Assembly: GCA_021300575.1 (NCBI GenBank)
Contig: JAJTDM010000013.1
Coordinates: 12,922 to 69,195, forward strand
Source of the DNA: Rubrivivax sp.
GTDB lineage: Bacteria > Pseudomonadota > Gammaproteobacteria > Burkholderiales > Burkholderiaceae_C
Direction: 5' to 3'
DNA: 56,274 nt
The position numbers and the translations under genes were made by a program. The notes below the pieces were generated by a model, which worked only from the letters and a program-made list of their open reading frames with translations, had not been told where the DNA came from and ran no database searches. Positions 8,748-17,790 of this stretch are shown piece after piece. Positions within the stretch are counted from its first letter, which is position 1. The number at the start of each line of letters is the position of its first letter.

Positions 8748-9613
8748 TTGCCACCCCCAAAGAGGCCCTGGGGCCGCAAGAGCAGGATCAGGATGAAGAT
8801 CAGCGAGATGCCGATCTGCCCCAGGCTCTCACCCAGGAACAGGCCCCCGAAGGATTCGGTCAGCCCCACGATCAGCCCGCCCACCACGGCCCCGAAGAAG
8901 CTGCCCATGCCGCCCAGCACCACCACGGTGAAGGCCACGATCACGAAGACATGTCCGGTGGTGGGCGAGACGTAGAAGATGGGCATCAACAGGCAGGCCG
9001 CTGCACCCAGCGTGGCCAGGCCGATGCCGTAGGAGATGGCGAAAACCCGGTCCACGTCGATGCCCACCAGGCGCGCGCCCATGCGCTCCTTGGCCACCGC
9101 GCGGATGGCGCGCCCGGTGTCGGTGCGCTGGATGAACAAGCCCAGCAGCGCGCACAGCACCATGGCCGCCAAGAAGGACACGATCTTCGGGAACGACAGC
9201 AGCAAGGGCCCCAGTTCCACCATGCGGTCGGAGTAGGACACCGAGATCGTGCGCGTGTCGCCCTTGAAGAACATCAGCGCCAGGTTCTCGATCAGGATGG
9301 ACAGCCCCAGCGTGATGAGCAGGATGTTCTCGTCCTTGCCGTGGGCTAATCTGCCGATGAGCCCGCGGTACATCACGTAGCCGAGCGCGAACATCGCCGG
9401 CACCATGACCACCAAGGACAGGTACGGGTCCACCCCCAGCTTGGTGAGCAGGAAGTACACGCCGAACATGGCCAGCATCAGCAGGCTGCCGTGGGCGAAG
9501 TTGATGATGTGCAGCACGCCATAGATCAGCGTCAGGCCGGAAGCGACGAGGGTGTAGATCCCCCCGATCAGCAATCCGTTGATCGTGGCGGCCAGCAGGA
9601 TCGTGGCGTCCAA
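8744..9613 (-). CDS. branched-chain amino acid-type ABC transporter permease, LivH-like
   Basis: A 289-residue inner-membrane permease. Typical LivH segments are LIYGVLHIINFAHGSLLMLA near the N-terminus, the coupling helix IRAVAKERMGARLVGIDVDR, and a C-terminal IFILILLLRPQGLFGG. It is encoded about 100 bases after the binding protein and directly before the LivM-like gene, the normal order for this class. The substrate cannot be read from the permease; transporters of this class import amides, urea, short-chain amides and aromatic acids as well as amino acids. Confidence 0.93.
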   Translation of the reverse strand: MDATILLAATINGLLIGGIYTLVASGLTLIYGVLHIINFAHGSLLMLAMFGVYFLLTKLGVDPYLSLVVMVPAMFALGYVMYRGLIGRLAHGKDENILLITLGLSILIENLALMFFKGDTRTISVSYSDRMVELGPLLLSFPKIVSFLAAMVLCALLGLFIQRTDTGRAIRAVAKERMGARLVGIDVDRVFAISYGIGLATLGAAACLLMPIFYVSPTTGHVFVIVAFTVVVLGGMGSFFGAVVGGLIVGLTESFGGLFLGESLGQIGISLIFILILLLRPQGLFGGGK

Positions 9614-9717
9614 GACGGCGTCCCCCTGGGTGGTGTGAAGATCGCTGGAACGAGGCGCCGAGGGCCCGCCGCGAACGCCGCGGGCCCCGGAACCTCAGTG
9701 GGCAACCCGAGGTCGGG

Positions 9718-10944
9718 TCAGCTGAACTTCGGGCGGGGGTAGATGGGCTTGGCGCCGGCGAACTCGTTGGGCCACACCACGTTGATGTCGGTCCGGCTGG
9801 CTTGCAGCATGGCCGCACGGCCGCCCGTGTTCTGGCCGTCAACGAACTTGGTCGGGCCGTAGGGCATGAAGTGGTCGGCCCAGGTGCTGGCTTCCAGCGC
9901 CGCGATCACTCGCTCCTTGTCGGCCGTGCGGGCGCGCTCCAGCGCGTCGGCGTAGCACTTCACCGCGTTGTAGCCGCAGTACACCTCGAAGGTGAACAGG
10001 CCACCCTTGTCCTCCATCGCCTTGCGCATGGCCACCGCCTTGGCATTGCGCGGGTTGTACCAGTGGTTGAAGTCCATCATGTGCTGGGCGATCTCCGGTT
10101 GCTCCTTGACGAGCCGGAAGTTGAAGCCGCCGCCCAGCACGCTGAACATCGCGTCCAGGTCCACACGCTGCTGGTGCAGGGTGCGGGCCAGCAGCACGTA
10201 CTCGTTCTGGTAGTTGCTCATGATCACCAGATCCGGCTTCAGGCCCCGGATGCGCAGCGCCACGTTGGAGAAGTCCCGCGTGGGGTTGGCGTGCTTGATG
10301 ACCTCGGCCACCTGGATGTTGATGCCAGGCAGGCGGTCGGCCAGCAACTTGGCCGTGCCGGTACCGAACTCCGACTCCTCATGCACCAGCACGGCGCTCT
10401 TGGCCACGCCGCCTGCGGCCTTGTTGATCTCGCCCAGGCCGGCGATCGCGTCGTCCACGCACTTGCCAAAGCCCGGCGCCAGACGGAAGACGTTCTTCAA
10501 GCCGCGGCGCACGATCAGGTCGGACACGCCAACGTCGATCATGAACGGGGTGTTGTACTTGGCCGCGGCCTGGGTGGCGGGCAGCGCGATGGCGCTGGAG
10601 AAGCAGCCCACATAGGCGGCCACGCCCACCTGGTGCAGACGCTCCACTTCCGCCACGCCCACCTCGGGCCGTGACTGCGAGTCCCCCAGCGCGGCCTCGA
10701 GCTTGGCGCCGCCCATGGACTTGATGCCGCCCGCGGCGTTGATCTCGTCGATGGCCATCTGGCAGCCCAGACGACCCTGGCCGCCGCTGTAGGCCAGGCC
10801 GCCGCTGACCGGGTGCACCAGGCCGATCTTCACGGCCGCCGGCTGGGCCAGCAGCAGCCCGGGCGCGCCCAGCACGGTGGTGGCGGCGCCGGCCTTGAGC
10901 ACCGTGCGGCGGGAGAGGCGGGAGTCGGTGTTACGAGAAGTCAT
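9718..10944 (-). CDS. ABC transporter periplasmic substrate-binding protein (Peripla_BP_6 type)
   Basis: Start chosen at ATG 10944 (408 residues), because it places a Tat-like signal peptide, SRRTVLKAGAATTVLGAPG, at the N-terminus; the frame extends upstream into the promoter region without similarity. The mature protein begins near AVKIGLVHPVSGGLAYSG, the characteristic first strand of branched-chain amino acid/amide-binding proteins, and continues with INAAGGIKSMGGAKLE. It is the first gene of the leftward operon and thus the likely determinant of what the cluster imports. Export by the Tat route suggests a prefolded protein. Confidence 0.9.
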   Translation of the reverse strand: MTSRNTDSRLSRRTVLKAGAATTVLGAPGLLLAQPAAVKIGLVHPVSGGLAYSGGQGRLGCQMAIDEINAAGGIKSMGGAKLEAALGDSQSRPEVGVAEVERLHQVGVAAYVGCFSSAIALPATQAAAKYNTPFMIDVGVSDLIVRRGLKNVFRLAPGFGKCVDDAIAGLGEINKAAGGVAKSAVLVHEESEFGTGTAKLLADRLPGINIQVAEVIKHANPTRDFSNVALRIRGLKPDLVIMSNYQNEYVLLARTLHQQRVDLDAMFSVLGGGFNFRLVKEQPEIAQHMMDFNHWYNPRNAKAVAMRKAMEDKGGLFTFEVYCGYNAVKCYADALERARTADKERVIAALEASTWADHFMPYGPTKFVDGQNTGGRAAMLQASRTDINVVWPNEFAGAKPIYPRPKFS

Positions 10945-11044
10945 GGACAGTCCTCGGCAGAGAAGTGGTGAAGAAAAGGTTACCGGGGAAGGCAAACCCT
11001 GAGGGGAAACTTGAGGGAAAACCACCAACGGCGCATTGCCGCCT

Positions 11045-11064
11045 TTGTTCTAATGTTAGAACAA
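11045..11064. promoter_or_regulatory. Perfect palindrome, candidate operator between the divergent catabolic operons
   Basis: TTGTTCTAA and TTAGAACAA are exact inverted copies separated by TG. The site lies 101 bases upstream of the binding-protein start and 95 bases upstream of the first deacetylase start, in the 214-base divergent gap. Position and symmetry fit a dimeric repressor. The GntR/HutC-type regulator encoded within the leftward operon is the obvious candidate; binding is inferred. Confidence 0.6.
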
Positions 11065-11158
11065 TAGACGCAGATCATCCGAAGCCGCCCTGAACTTGTC
11101 AATCAGGGGAACAGCCCTCTCCAGGCTGGAGACCCGGCCAGACCCCGCCTCCACCTCG

Positions 11159-12115
11159 ATGGACCACGAGCTTTACCGGTACCGCTCCCGCCAGAAATGG
11201 CCCCTTGCCCATGTAGGGCTTGGAAGGGGGCACGCGCTCGGCCCCCACCCGGGCGAGACGACACCTCACGCACTGCGCGCCTTTGTCGTGCTGTTCCTCG
11301 AGCACTGGGAGGCCGAGCCCCCGAGCGGCCACATCCGCGACCCGCGCTTCGTGGGCGAGTACGGCAGCTTCACGCCGGACTACCGCAGCTGGACCCAGCG
11401 CGAGTACGGCCTGCGCGTGGGCATCTTCCGGGTGATGGATGCGCTGCGCGAGGCAGGCATCCGCCCCGTGGTGGCGGCCAATGCCCTGGCCGTGCAGCGT
11501 CTGCCCGGGTTGGTGGCAAGGCTGCAGGAGATGGGCTGCGAGTGGGTGGGCCACGGCATGGCCGCCACGGAGCTCATGCACAGCCGCATGTCGGTCGATG
11601 AGCAAGGCGCGCACATCGGTGCCTGCCTGGCCGCCATGCAATCCGCCACGGGCATCCGGGTGCAGGGCTGGTTGAGCCAGGACTGGGGCACCACGGCGCA
11701 CACCTTTGGTTTGCTGGCCGAGGGGGGCCTGCGCTACACCCTGGACTGGTGCAACGACGACCAGCCCTACCCGCTGCTCACCGAGCCGCCCCTGTGGGCT
11801 GTACCGCTCTCAGCCGAGTGGGACGATGTGCAGTGCCAATGGTTCCGACACCTGGAGCCCCGCGACCATGCGGCCCTGGCCCTGCAGGCCTTTGACCGGC
11901 TGCGCCAGGAATGCGCCGAGGGCGGGCGCAGCGCCGTCTTCGGGCTGCCGGTGCACCCCTGGGTCACGGGCATGTCCAGCCGTATCGGCGCGTTCAAGCG
12001 CCTGTTGTCCGAGCTGCGCTCACGCGAAGGCGTGCAGTGGAGCCTGCCCAGTGAGATCCTGAACGACCTGCAGGCAGGGGCGCCAAGCGTTTGCGCGCCG
12101 CAACCCGCATCCTGA
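11159..12115 (+). CDS. polysaccharide deacetylase/PuuE-like hydrolase, paralogue 1
   Basis: Start taken at ATG 11159 (MDHELYRYRSR), giving 318 residues. It is a NodB-fold (TIM-barrel-like) protein: YGLRVGIFRVMDALREAGIR, CEWVGHGMAATELMHS, and the C-terminal VHPWVTGM motif match the PuuE/allantoinase branch rather than chitin or peptidoglycan deacetylases. There is no signal peptide, so it acts in the cytoplasm on a small molecule. PuuE members open cyclic amides such as allantoin. This copy is the most divergent of the four in the cluster: the final motif lacks the GQPxR ending that the other three share. First gene of the rightward operon. Confidence 0.82.
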   Translation: MDHELYRYRSRQKWPLAHVGLGRGHALGPHPGETTPHALRAFVVLFLEHWEAEPPSGHIRDPRFVGEYGSFTPDYRSWTQREYGLRVGIFRVMDALREAGIRPVVAANALAVQRLPGLVARLQEMGCEWVGHGMAATELMHSRMSVDEQGAHIGACLAAMQSATGIRVQGWLSQDWGTTAHTFGLLAEGGLRYTLDWCNDDQPYPLLTEPPLWAVPLSAEWDDVQCQWFRHLEPRDHAALALQAFDRLRQECAEGGRSAVFGLPVHPWVTGMSSRIGAFKRLLSELRSREGVQWSLPSEILNDLQAGAPSVCAPQPAS

Positions 12116-12126
12116 ACTCCGCATCC

Positions 12127-13491
12127 ATGGACTACCTCGACACCCTGAGCTCCTTCGCTGCCGGCCTGCGCTTTGCAGCGCTGCCGCAGGCCGTGCGCAC
12201 ACACACCGGCTGGATCCTGGCCGACACACTCGCAGCCATCGCGGCGGGCTCGGCAGAGCCTGAGTTGCGCGCGCTCGCGCAGCGCCAGCACTCGCGGGCG
12301 GCCCCGGGTGCCAGCGCCACGCTCATCGGCCTGGGCACCCACGCCCACGCGGAAGCCGCGACGCTGGTCAACGGCACCGGCGGCACCTTCCTGGAAATGG
12401 ATGAAGGCAACCGCTTCTCGCGCGGCCACCCGGCCATTCATGTGCTGCCGGCCGCGCTCGCCCTGTGCGAGCGGGAAGGGGCCGACGCCGACACCTTCCT
12501 GTCCGCCCTGGTGGTGGGCTACGAAGTAGGCTCTCGGCTGGGCGCGGCCTCACAGCTGCGGGGTGCCATGCACCCGCATGGCACCTGGGGCACGGTGGGC
12601 GCGGCAGCGGCCTGCGCCCGTGTGATGGGCCTGGACGCCGCTGGCCTGCGCGAGGCGATCAACATTGCCAGTTCGCTGACCACCGCCACCTCCAAGCGCA
12701 CCATGCTTGAAGGCGGGCTGGTGCGCAACGTCTATGCCGGCATGAGCAACCGCAACGGCCTGCTGGCCGTGGAGTTGGCGGGCTGCGGCTTCACGGGCGA
12801 GCACGACGGGCCCGGCTCGCTGTTCGGGCAGATCATTTCCGAGCACTTCGACACCACGCAAGTGCTGCGCGACCTGGGACAGGACTGGCACCTGCTGCAC
12901 AACTACTTCAAGCTGCACTCCTGCTGCCGCTACAACCACGGCACGCTGGACGCACTGGACGCCATCGAGGCCGCGCAGGGCAGGCTGCCCGCGCCCGATG
13001 AGATACAGCACATCGAGGTGCGCAGCTACCACCTGGCGGCCGAACTGGACGACAAGGCGCCGCGCAACACGCTGGCGGCCAAGTTCTCCGTGCCGTTCGC
13101 CGTGGCGACCCGGCTGGTGAACGGCAGCAGCGCCATGGCCAGCTTCACCTGGGACGCGGTGCGTGACCCGCGCATCCTGGCCCTGGCGCAGAAGGTGGAC
13201 CTGACCGAAGACCCCGCCATGACACGGCGCCTGCCCATGGAGCGCCCGGCGCGCGTGGTCATCACCACCACCGACGGCCGGCAGTGGGCGGGCGAAGCGG
13301 GCGTCAACCGCGGCGACGACGCCTCGCCCTACACGGCGGACGAGCTGACGGCCAAGTTCATGGACCTGACAGGTCGCGTGTGGCCCGCAGAGCACGCCCA
13401 ACACCTGCTGCAGGCCACGCACGCGTTGTGTGCCGGTGAGGGCACCTTCAGCGACTGGTGTGCCCTGCTGCGCCGGCCGCCGCGGGCTTGA
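12127..13491 (+). CDS. MmgE/PrpD family protein
   Basis: Start taken at ATG 12127 (MDYLDTLSSFAAGLRF), giving 454 residues, close to the family norm. The family includes 2-methylcitrate dehydratase, cis-aconitate decarboxylase and iminodisuccinate epimerase, which all act on small polycarboxylic acids without metal cofactors. Diagnostic segments include VVGYEVGSRLGAASQLRGAM, HPHGTWGTVGAAAACARVMG and FKLHSCCRYNHGTLDALDA. It follows the first deacetylase-like gene by 11 bases. With the LeuCD-like enzyme of the divergent operon it points to a di- or tricarboxylate intermediate. Confidence 0.88.
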   Translation: MDYLDTLSSFAAGLRFAALPQAVRTHTGWILADTLAAIAAGSAEPELRALAQRQHSRAAPGASATLIGLGTHAHAEAATLVNGTGGTFLEMDEGNRFSRGHPAIHVLPAALALCEREGADADTFLSALVVGYEVGSRLGAASQLRGAMHPHGTWGTVGAAAACARVMGLDAAGLREAINIASSLTTATSKRTMLEGGLVRNVYAGMSNRNGLLAVELAGCGFTGEHDGPGSLFGQIISEHFDTTQVLRDLGQDWHLLHNYFKLHSCCRYNHGTLDALDAIEAAQGRLPAPDEIQHIEVRSYHLAAELDDKAPRNTLAAKFSVPFAVATRLVNGSSAMASFTWDAVRDPRILALAQKVDLTEDPAMTRRLPMERPARVVITTTDGRQWAGEAGVNRGDDASPYTADELTAKFMDLTGRVWPAEHAQHLLQATHALCAGEGTFSDWCALLRRPPRA

Positions 13492-13596
13492 GCAATCGCT
13501 CGCTGATCAAGGCCGCACCGAACCGCACCGCCAGCCCAGCCGTACGATCCCCGGCCAGCACCCGAATCCCCAGACCTTCCCTTCCAGAGACCGCCC

Positions 13597-14295
13597 ATGC
13601 AGACCTCCGACAAGACCGCGCGCCAGCTTTTCGAAGACGCCAAGGCCAACCCCACGCGCAAGCGTTTCGGCTTCGGCCGCAAGCCCGCGCTCATCAACGT
13701 GGACCCGCAGAAGGCCTACACCTGCGTGGGCGAGTTCGCCACCGCCTACGAGACAGACCCGAAGCAGCTGGGCCACATCAACGAGCTGGCCGACGCCTTC
13801 CGCGCCAACGGCTTTCCCGTGGTGTGGACCTACGTGGCCTACATGGACTCCGGCGAGGACTGCGGCATCTGGGGCACGCGCACCAACACGCCAGACTCGC
13901 TGCAGAACATCAAGGTGGGCAGCCGGCGCTCGGAGTTCGACGACCGACTGCGCATCGACCGCCAGCGCGACATCATCGTCAACAAGCGCATGGCCTCGGC
14001 CTTCTTCGAGACCAACCTCGGCTCCATCTTCAACTTCCACGGCGTGGACACGGTGGTGGTGACCGGCGGCTCCACCTCGGGCTGCGTGCGCGCCACCGTG
14101 GTGGACAGCCTGCAGCGCAGCTACCGCACCATCGTCCCCGAGGAGTGCGTGGCCGACAAGCACGAGAGCCCGCACTTCGCCAACCTCTACGACATGATGC
14201 TGAAGTACGCCGACGTGATCTCCGTGCACGAGGCGCTGGCGCATCTGCGCGCCCTGCCGACGATGGCCACGGCCGCACCAGGAGGCGCCGCATGA
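13597..14295 (+). CDS. isochorismatase-family hydrolase (cysteine amidohydrolase type), copy 1
   Basis: A 232-residue isochorismatase-fold protein. The catalytic triad can be placed: Asp in ALINVDPQKAY, Lys in IIVNKRMASAF and Cys in VTGGSTSGCVRATVVDS. That triad belongs to the N-carbamoylsarcosine amidase, nicotinamidase and maleamate amidase group, so amide or carbamoyl hydrolysis is likely. The N-terminal 25 residues (QLFEDAKANPTRKRFGFGRK) are an extension seen in many N-carbamoylsarcosine amidase-like members. It is separated from the MmgE/PrpD gene by 105 bases and overlaps the next gene by 4 (ATGA). Confidence 0.88.
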   Translation: MQTSDKTARQLFEDAKANPTRKRFGFGRKPALINVDPQKAYTCVGEFATAYETDPKQLGHINELADAFRANGFPVVWTYVAYMDSGEDCGIWGTRTNTPDSLQNIKVGSRRSEFDDRLRIDRQRDIIVNKRMASAFFETNLGSIFNFHGVDTVVVTGGSTSGCVRATVVDSLQRSYRTIVPEECVADKHESPHFANLYDMMLKYADVISVHEALAHLRALPTMATAAPGGAA

Positions 14296-15221
14296 CCCTG
14301 CGCGACCCCGGCTTCTACGACCACCTTCCCTGGGACCGCCGGCCCACCATCCGCTGGCCCAACGGAGCCCGCGTGGCCTTCTGGGTGGCGCCCAACATCG
14401 AGTTCTACGAACTCAACCCGCCGCGCAACCCGGCGCGCGCGCCCTGGGCCCGCCCGGCGCCCGACGTGCTGAACTACAGCTACCGCGACTACGGCAACCG
14501 CGCGGGTTTCTGGCGCATGTTCGACGCCATGCAGCGCTGCGGCGTGCGCGGCAGCGTGTCGCTGAACGTCGCGGTGTGCCAGCACCACCCCGAGGTCATC
14601 AAGGCCTGCGCCGACGCCGGCTGGGAGTTCTACTCCCACGGCACCTACAACACGCGCTACCTGATGGGCATGAGCGAAGCGCAGGAGCGCGCCGTCATCC
14701 AGGACTCCATCGACACCATCCGCGACCACACCGGCCAGAAGCTCGACGGCTGGCTCGCCCCCGCGCTGACCTACACCGAGCGCACCATGGACCTGGTGGC
14801 CGAGATGGGCCTGAGCTACGTCTGCGACCTGTTCCACGACGACCAGCCCGGCCCGGTGAAGGTCCGGCAGGGGCGCCTGGCCAGCATCCCCTATTCGCTG
14901 GAGATGAACGACACCATCGTCTACAACGTCAACCTGGTCTCGCCCCGACGCTACGGCGACATCCTCAAGCGCCAGTTCGACCGCCTGTACCAGGAGGGCG
15001 AACGCTCGGGCACGGTGATGTGCATCCCGCTGCACCCCTACCTCATCGGCCAGCCCTACCGCCTGGCCGCCTTCGAGGAGGCGCTGGCTTACATCGCCGG
15101 CCACGAAGGCGTGTGGCTGGCCACGGGCCGCGAGATCGCGCACCACTTCAACACCCATTACCACGACGCTTTCGCGGCCGCGGCCGAGCCCATTGGAGAA
15201 GCCATCGGGGAGGCGCCATGA
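14292..15221 (+). CDS. polysaccharide deacetylase/PuuE-like hydrolase, paralogue 2
   Basis: A 309-residue NodB-fold protein. Shared landmarks with the two following paralogues are WPNGARVAFWVAPNIEFYE, YRDYGNRAGFWRMFDAM, FYSHGTYNTRYLMG and PLHPYLIGQPYR. The second histidine of the metal-binding H-x(3-5)-H motif of true deacetylases is missing, as in the metal-independent allantoinase PuuE. The likely role is hydrolytic opening of a cyclic amide or removal of an acyl or carbamoyl group from a small imported compound. It overlaps both neighbours by 4 bases (ATGA), so translation is coupled. Confidence 0.85.
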   Translation: MTLRDPGFYDHLPWDRRPTIRWPNGARVAFWVAPNIEFYELNPPRNPARAPWARPAPDVLNYSYRDYGNRAGFWRMFDAMQRCGVRGSVSLNVAVCQHHPEVIKACADAGWEFYSHGTYNTRYLMGMSEAQERAVIQDSIDTIRDHTGQKLDGWLAPALTYTERTMDLVAEMGLSYVCDLFHDDQPGPVKVRQGRLASIPYSLEMNDTIVYNVNLVSPRRYGDILKRQFDRLYQEGERSGTVMCIPLHPYLIGQPYRLAAFEEALAYIAGHEGVWLATGREIAHHFNTHYHDAFAAAAEPIGEAIGEAP

Positions 15222-16240
15222 CCACACCCACCTTGCCCGCCGACTACCTGGACTACCCGCTGCGCCGCCAGGGCATGGACCATGACCGCTACGACTGGTC
15301 CATGCTGCCGCAGCGCCCGCCCGTGGCCTGGCCGGGCGGCGCCCGCATCGCGCTGTGGGTCACCGTCTCGCTGCAGTGGTTCCCGCTCAACATGAAGGGC
15401 CAGCCCTTCAAGCCACCGGGTGCGATGCAGACCGCCTACCCGGACCTGCGCCACTACACGCTGCGCGACTACGGCAACCGCGTGGGCATCCACCGCGTGC
15501 TGCAGGCCCTGGGGCGCCACGGCATCCGCGCCTCAGCCCCCTGCAATGCGGCCGTGGCCCAGCGCTACCCCTCGCTGGTCAAGGCCTGCCTGGACCAGGG
15601 CTGGGAGCTCCTGGGTCATGGGCTGGACATGGACCACCTGCACCACGGCGCGCTGCCGGTGGAGCAGGAGCGCGCATGGATCCGGCAGTCGCTGGACATC
15701 CTGCAAGCCGCCACCGGAGCGCCCGTGCGCGGCTGGCTCTCGCCGGCCAAGTCGCAGTCACACGCCACGCTGGATCTGCTGGCCGAGGCCGGGCTGGACT
15801 ACGTGTGCGACTGGGTGAACGACGACATGCCCTACCCGGTGCGTACCGTGAGCACGAACCAAGTCGCCTTGGCGCCCTCGCCCGCGCACTACCAGCACGC
15901 GCCCGGGCAGGGCGGTGCCGCAGGCGTGACGGCCGGCCGGGGGCTGGTGGCCATGCCCCACCCCATCGACATCGACGATCACACCATCCTGGTTCAGAAC
16001 CACCACACCGAGGACGACTTCCGTGATGCGCTGATCGATCAGTTCGACGGCCTGTACCGCGAGGCCTCTGCCGGCAACGGCCGCATCGTGGCCATCTCCC
16101 TGCACCCCTGGGCCATCGGCCAGCCTTACCGCATCGGCGCGCTGGAAGAAGCCCTGGCCCACATCATGGGCCACGAAGGCGTGTGGGCGGCCACGGGTTC
16201 GGAGATCCTGGACGCATGGAAGCAGGGCGGGGCGGGTTGA
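15218..16240 (+). CDS. polysaccharide deacetylase/PuuE-like hydrolase, paralogue 3
   Basis: A 340-residue member of the same branch, with WPGGARIALWVTVSLQWFP, LRDYGNRVGIHRVLQAL, LLGHGLDMDHLHHG and SLHPWAIGQPYR. It is longer than its neighbours because of an insertion of about 35 residues around positions 215-245 (rich in Pro, Gly and His). Its active-site loop keeps histidines in DHLHHG that paralogue 2 lacks, so the two are unlikely to share one substrate. It overlaps paralogue 2 by 4 bases and precedes paralogue 4 by 3. Confidence 0.85.
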   Translation: MTTPTLPADYLDYPLRRQGMDHDRYDWSMLPQRPPVAWPGGARIALWVTVSLQWFPLNMKGQPFKPPGAMQTAYPDLRHYTLRDYGNRVGIHRVLQALGRHGIRASAPCNAAVAQRYPSLVKACLDQGWELLGHGLDMDHLHHGALPVEQERAWIRQSLDILQAATGAPVRGWLSPAKSQSHATLDLLAEAGLDYVCDWVNDDMPYPVRTVSTNQVALAPSPAHYQHAPGQGGAAGVTAGRGLVAMPHPIDIDDHTILVQNHHTEDDFRDALIDQFDGLYREASAGNGRIVAISLHPWAIGQPYRIGALEEALAHIMGHEGVWAATGSEILDAWKQGGAG

Positions 16241-16243
16241 TGC

Positions 16244-17128
16244 ATGAGGCTTGAAGACCGCCTGAACTACAGCGCCCTGCCCGACCGGGCCCCCGTGGCG
16301 TGGCCTGGCGGCGCCCGCCTGGCGCTGTGGGTGGTGCCCAACATCGAGCACTACGAGTACCTGCCGCAGCAGGTGCGGGTGCGCGACCCCTGGCCGCGCG
16401 TCCCGCATCCGGACATCCTGGGATACGGCGTGCGTGATTACGGCAATCGGGTAGGGGTATGGCGTCTGATGGAGGTCTTCGACCGCCTGCGCATCCGCTG
16501 CACCGTCTCGCTGTCCATGGCCGTGCTGGAGATGTACCCCGAAATCGCGCAGGCCATGATGGAACGCCAGTGGGAGTTGATGTCCCACGGCCTGTACAAC
16601 ACGCGCTACCACTGGAACTTGAGCCCCGAGGAGGAGCGCGCCGAGATCCAGCGCTGCCAGTCCATCCACCGCAGATTCACCGGTCGCGACTTCGCGGGCT
16701 GGTTCTCACCCGCGGCCTCCAACACCTTGCAAACCCCCGACCTCGTGGCCGAGGCCGGCATCCGCTACCTGTGCGACCTGTACCACGACGACCAGCCCAC
16801 CTGGGTGAACCTTCGCGAGGACCTGCGGCCCGCCCGTCTGGTCAGCCTGCCTTACAGCATGGAGGTCAACGACAGCATCTGCTGGCGCCGCGGCATGGAA
16901 GGCGAGGCCTTCGCCCGCAAGATCGTGGACGAGTTCGACACCCTGTACGCCGAAGGCGGGCGGGTCATGTGCGTGGCCGTCCACCCCTTCATCATGGGCC
17001 AGCCGCACCGCATCGAGCACCTGGAGCGAGCCCTCGCCCACCTGCTGCAGCACCCGGGCGTCTGGTGCGCCACGGGCGAAGAGATCGTCGAGGCCTGGGT
17101 CGCCCAGCAGAAAGAATCCGCCACATGA
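16244..17128 (+). CDS. polysaccharide deacetylase/PuuE-like hydrolase, paralogue 4
   Basis: A 294-residue protein of the same family (WPGGARLALWVVPNIEHYE, VRDYGNRVGVWRLMEVF, LMSHGLYNTRYHWN, VHPFIMGQPHR). It is closest by eye to paralogue 2, sharing the V-P-N-I-E/A-P-N-I-E and C-D-L-[FY]-H-D-D-Q-P blocks, so the two probably arose by recent duplication. Paralogues 2-4 may act as a heteromer or on successive intermediates. It overlaps the second isochorismatase gene by 4 bases. Confidence 0.85.
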   Translation: MRLEDRLNYSALPDRAPVAWPGGARLALWVVPNIEHYEYLPQQVRVRDPWPRVPHPDILGYGVRDYGNRVGVWRLMEVFDRLRIRCTVSLSMAVLEMYPEIAQAMMERQWELMSHGLYNTRYHWNLSPEEERAEIQRCQSIHRRFTGRDFAGWFSPAASNTLQTPDLVAEAGIRYLCDLYHDDQPTWVNLREDLRPARLVSLPYSMEVNDSICWRRGMEGEAFARKIVDEFDTLYAEGGRVMCVAVHPFIMGQPHRIEHLERALAHLLQHPGVWCATGEEIVEAWVAQQKESAT

Positions 17129-17790
17129 ACGCTCCCGCCGATTACATCCGCGCCTACATGACCGAACGCCCGGTCGATCCCTCAAAAGCCGCGCTGGTCA
17201 TCGTGGACATGCAGAACGCCACGGGCTCGCGGCAAGGTGCGCTCGCGCGCAAGCTGCAGGCCGAGGGCTCCCCCGTGGGCGACTACCGCTTCGACCGCAT
17301 CGAGCGCCTGGTGCTGCCGCACACGCTGCGCCTGCGCGAGCACTTCCACGGCCTGCAGCGGCCCGTGCTGCACGTGACCATCGGCGCGGCTCTGCCTGAT
17401 GCCAGCGACGCACCTGTTCACATGCGCAAGCTCTTCGTCGAGTTCAACAACCACCTGGGCAGCCGCGAGCACGAGATCGTCGACGAACTCAAGCCGCTGT
17501 CCGGCGAGCACGTGCTGCGCAAGACCACCATCGGCGCCTTCGCCTCGACCAACATCGACAGCCTGCTGCGGGCGCTGGGTGCCGAGCAGCTGTGGATGTG
17601 CGGCGTGTCCACCAACATGTGCGTGGAGACCACCGCCCGCGAGGCGGCCGACCGCGGCTATCTCGTCACGCTGGTCGAAGATGCCTGCGGCACCACCCAC
17701 GAGGACCTGCACCAGGTGACCATGCGCAACTTCCAGCGCCTGTTCGGCCGGGTGCGGTCCACTGGGCAGAGCCTGCAGGAGCTGGCATGA
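17125..17790 (+). CDS. isochorismatase-family hydrolase, copy 2
   Basis: Start at ATG 17125 (MNAPADYIRAYM) gives 221 residues. Triad positions are Asp in ALVIVDMQNATGS, Lys in VLRKTTIGAFAS and Cys in CGVSTNMCVETTAREAA. The cis-peptide region CGVSTNMCV is typical of ureidoacrylate, maleamate and biuret-type amidohydrolases. It is clearly different from copy 1, and having both in one operon suggests two successive deamidation or decarbamoylation steps. It overlaps both neighbours by 4 bases. Confidence 0.88.
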   Translation: MNAPADYIRAYMTERPVDPSKAALVIVDMQNATGSRQGALARKLQAEGSPVGDYRFDRIERLVLPHTLRLREHFHGLQRPVLHVTIGAALPDASDAPVHMRKLFVEFNNHLGSREHEIVDELKPLSGEHVLRKTTIGAFASTNIDSLLRALGAEQLWMCGVSTNMCVETTAREAADRGYLVTLVEDACGTTHEDLHQVTMRNFQRLFGRVRSTGQSLQELA

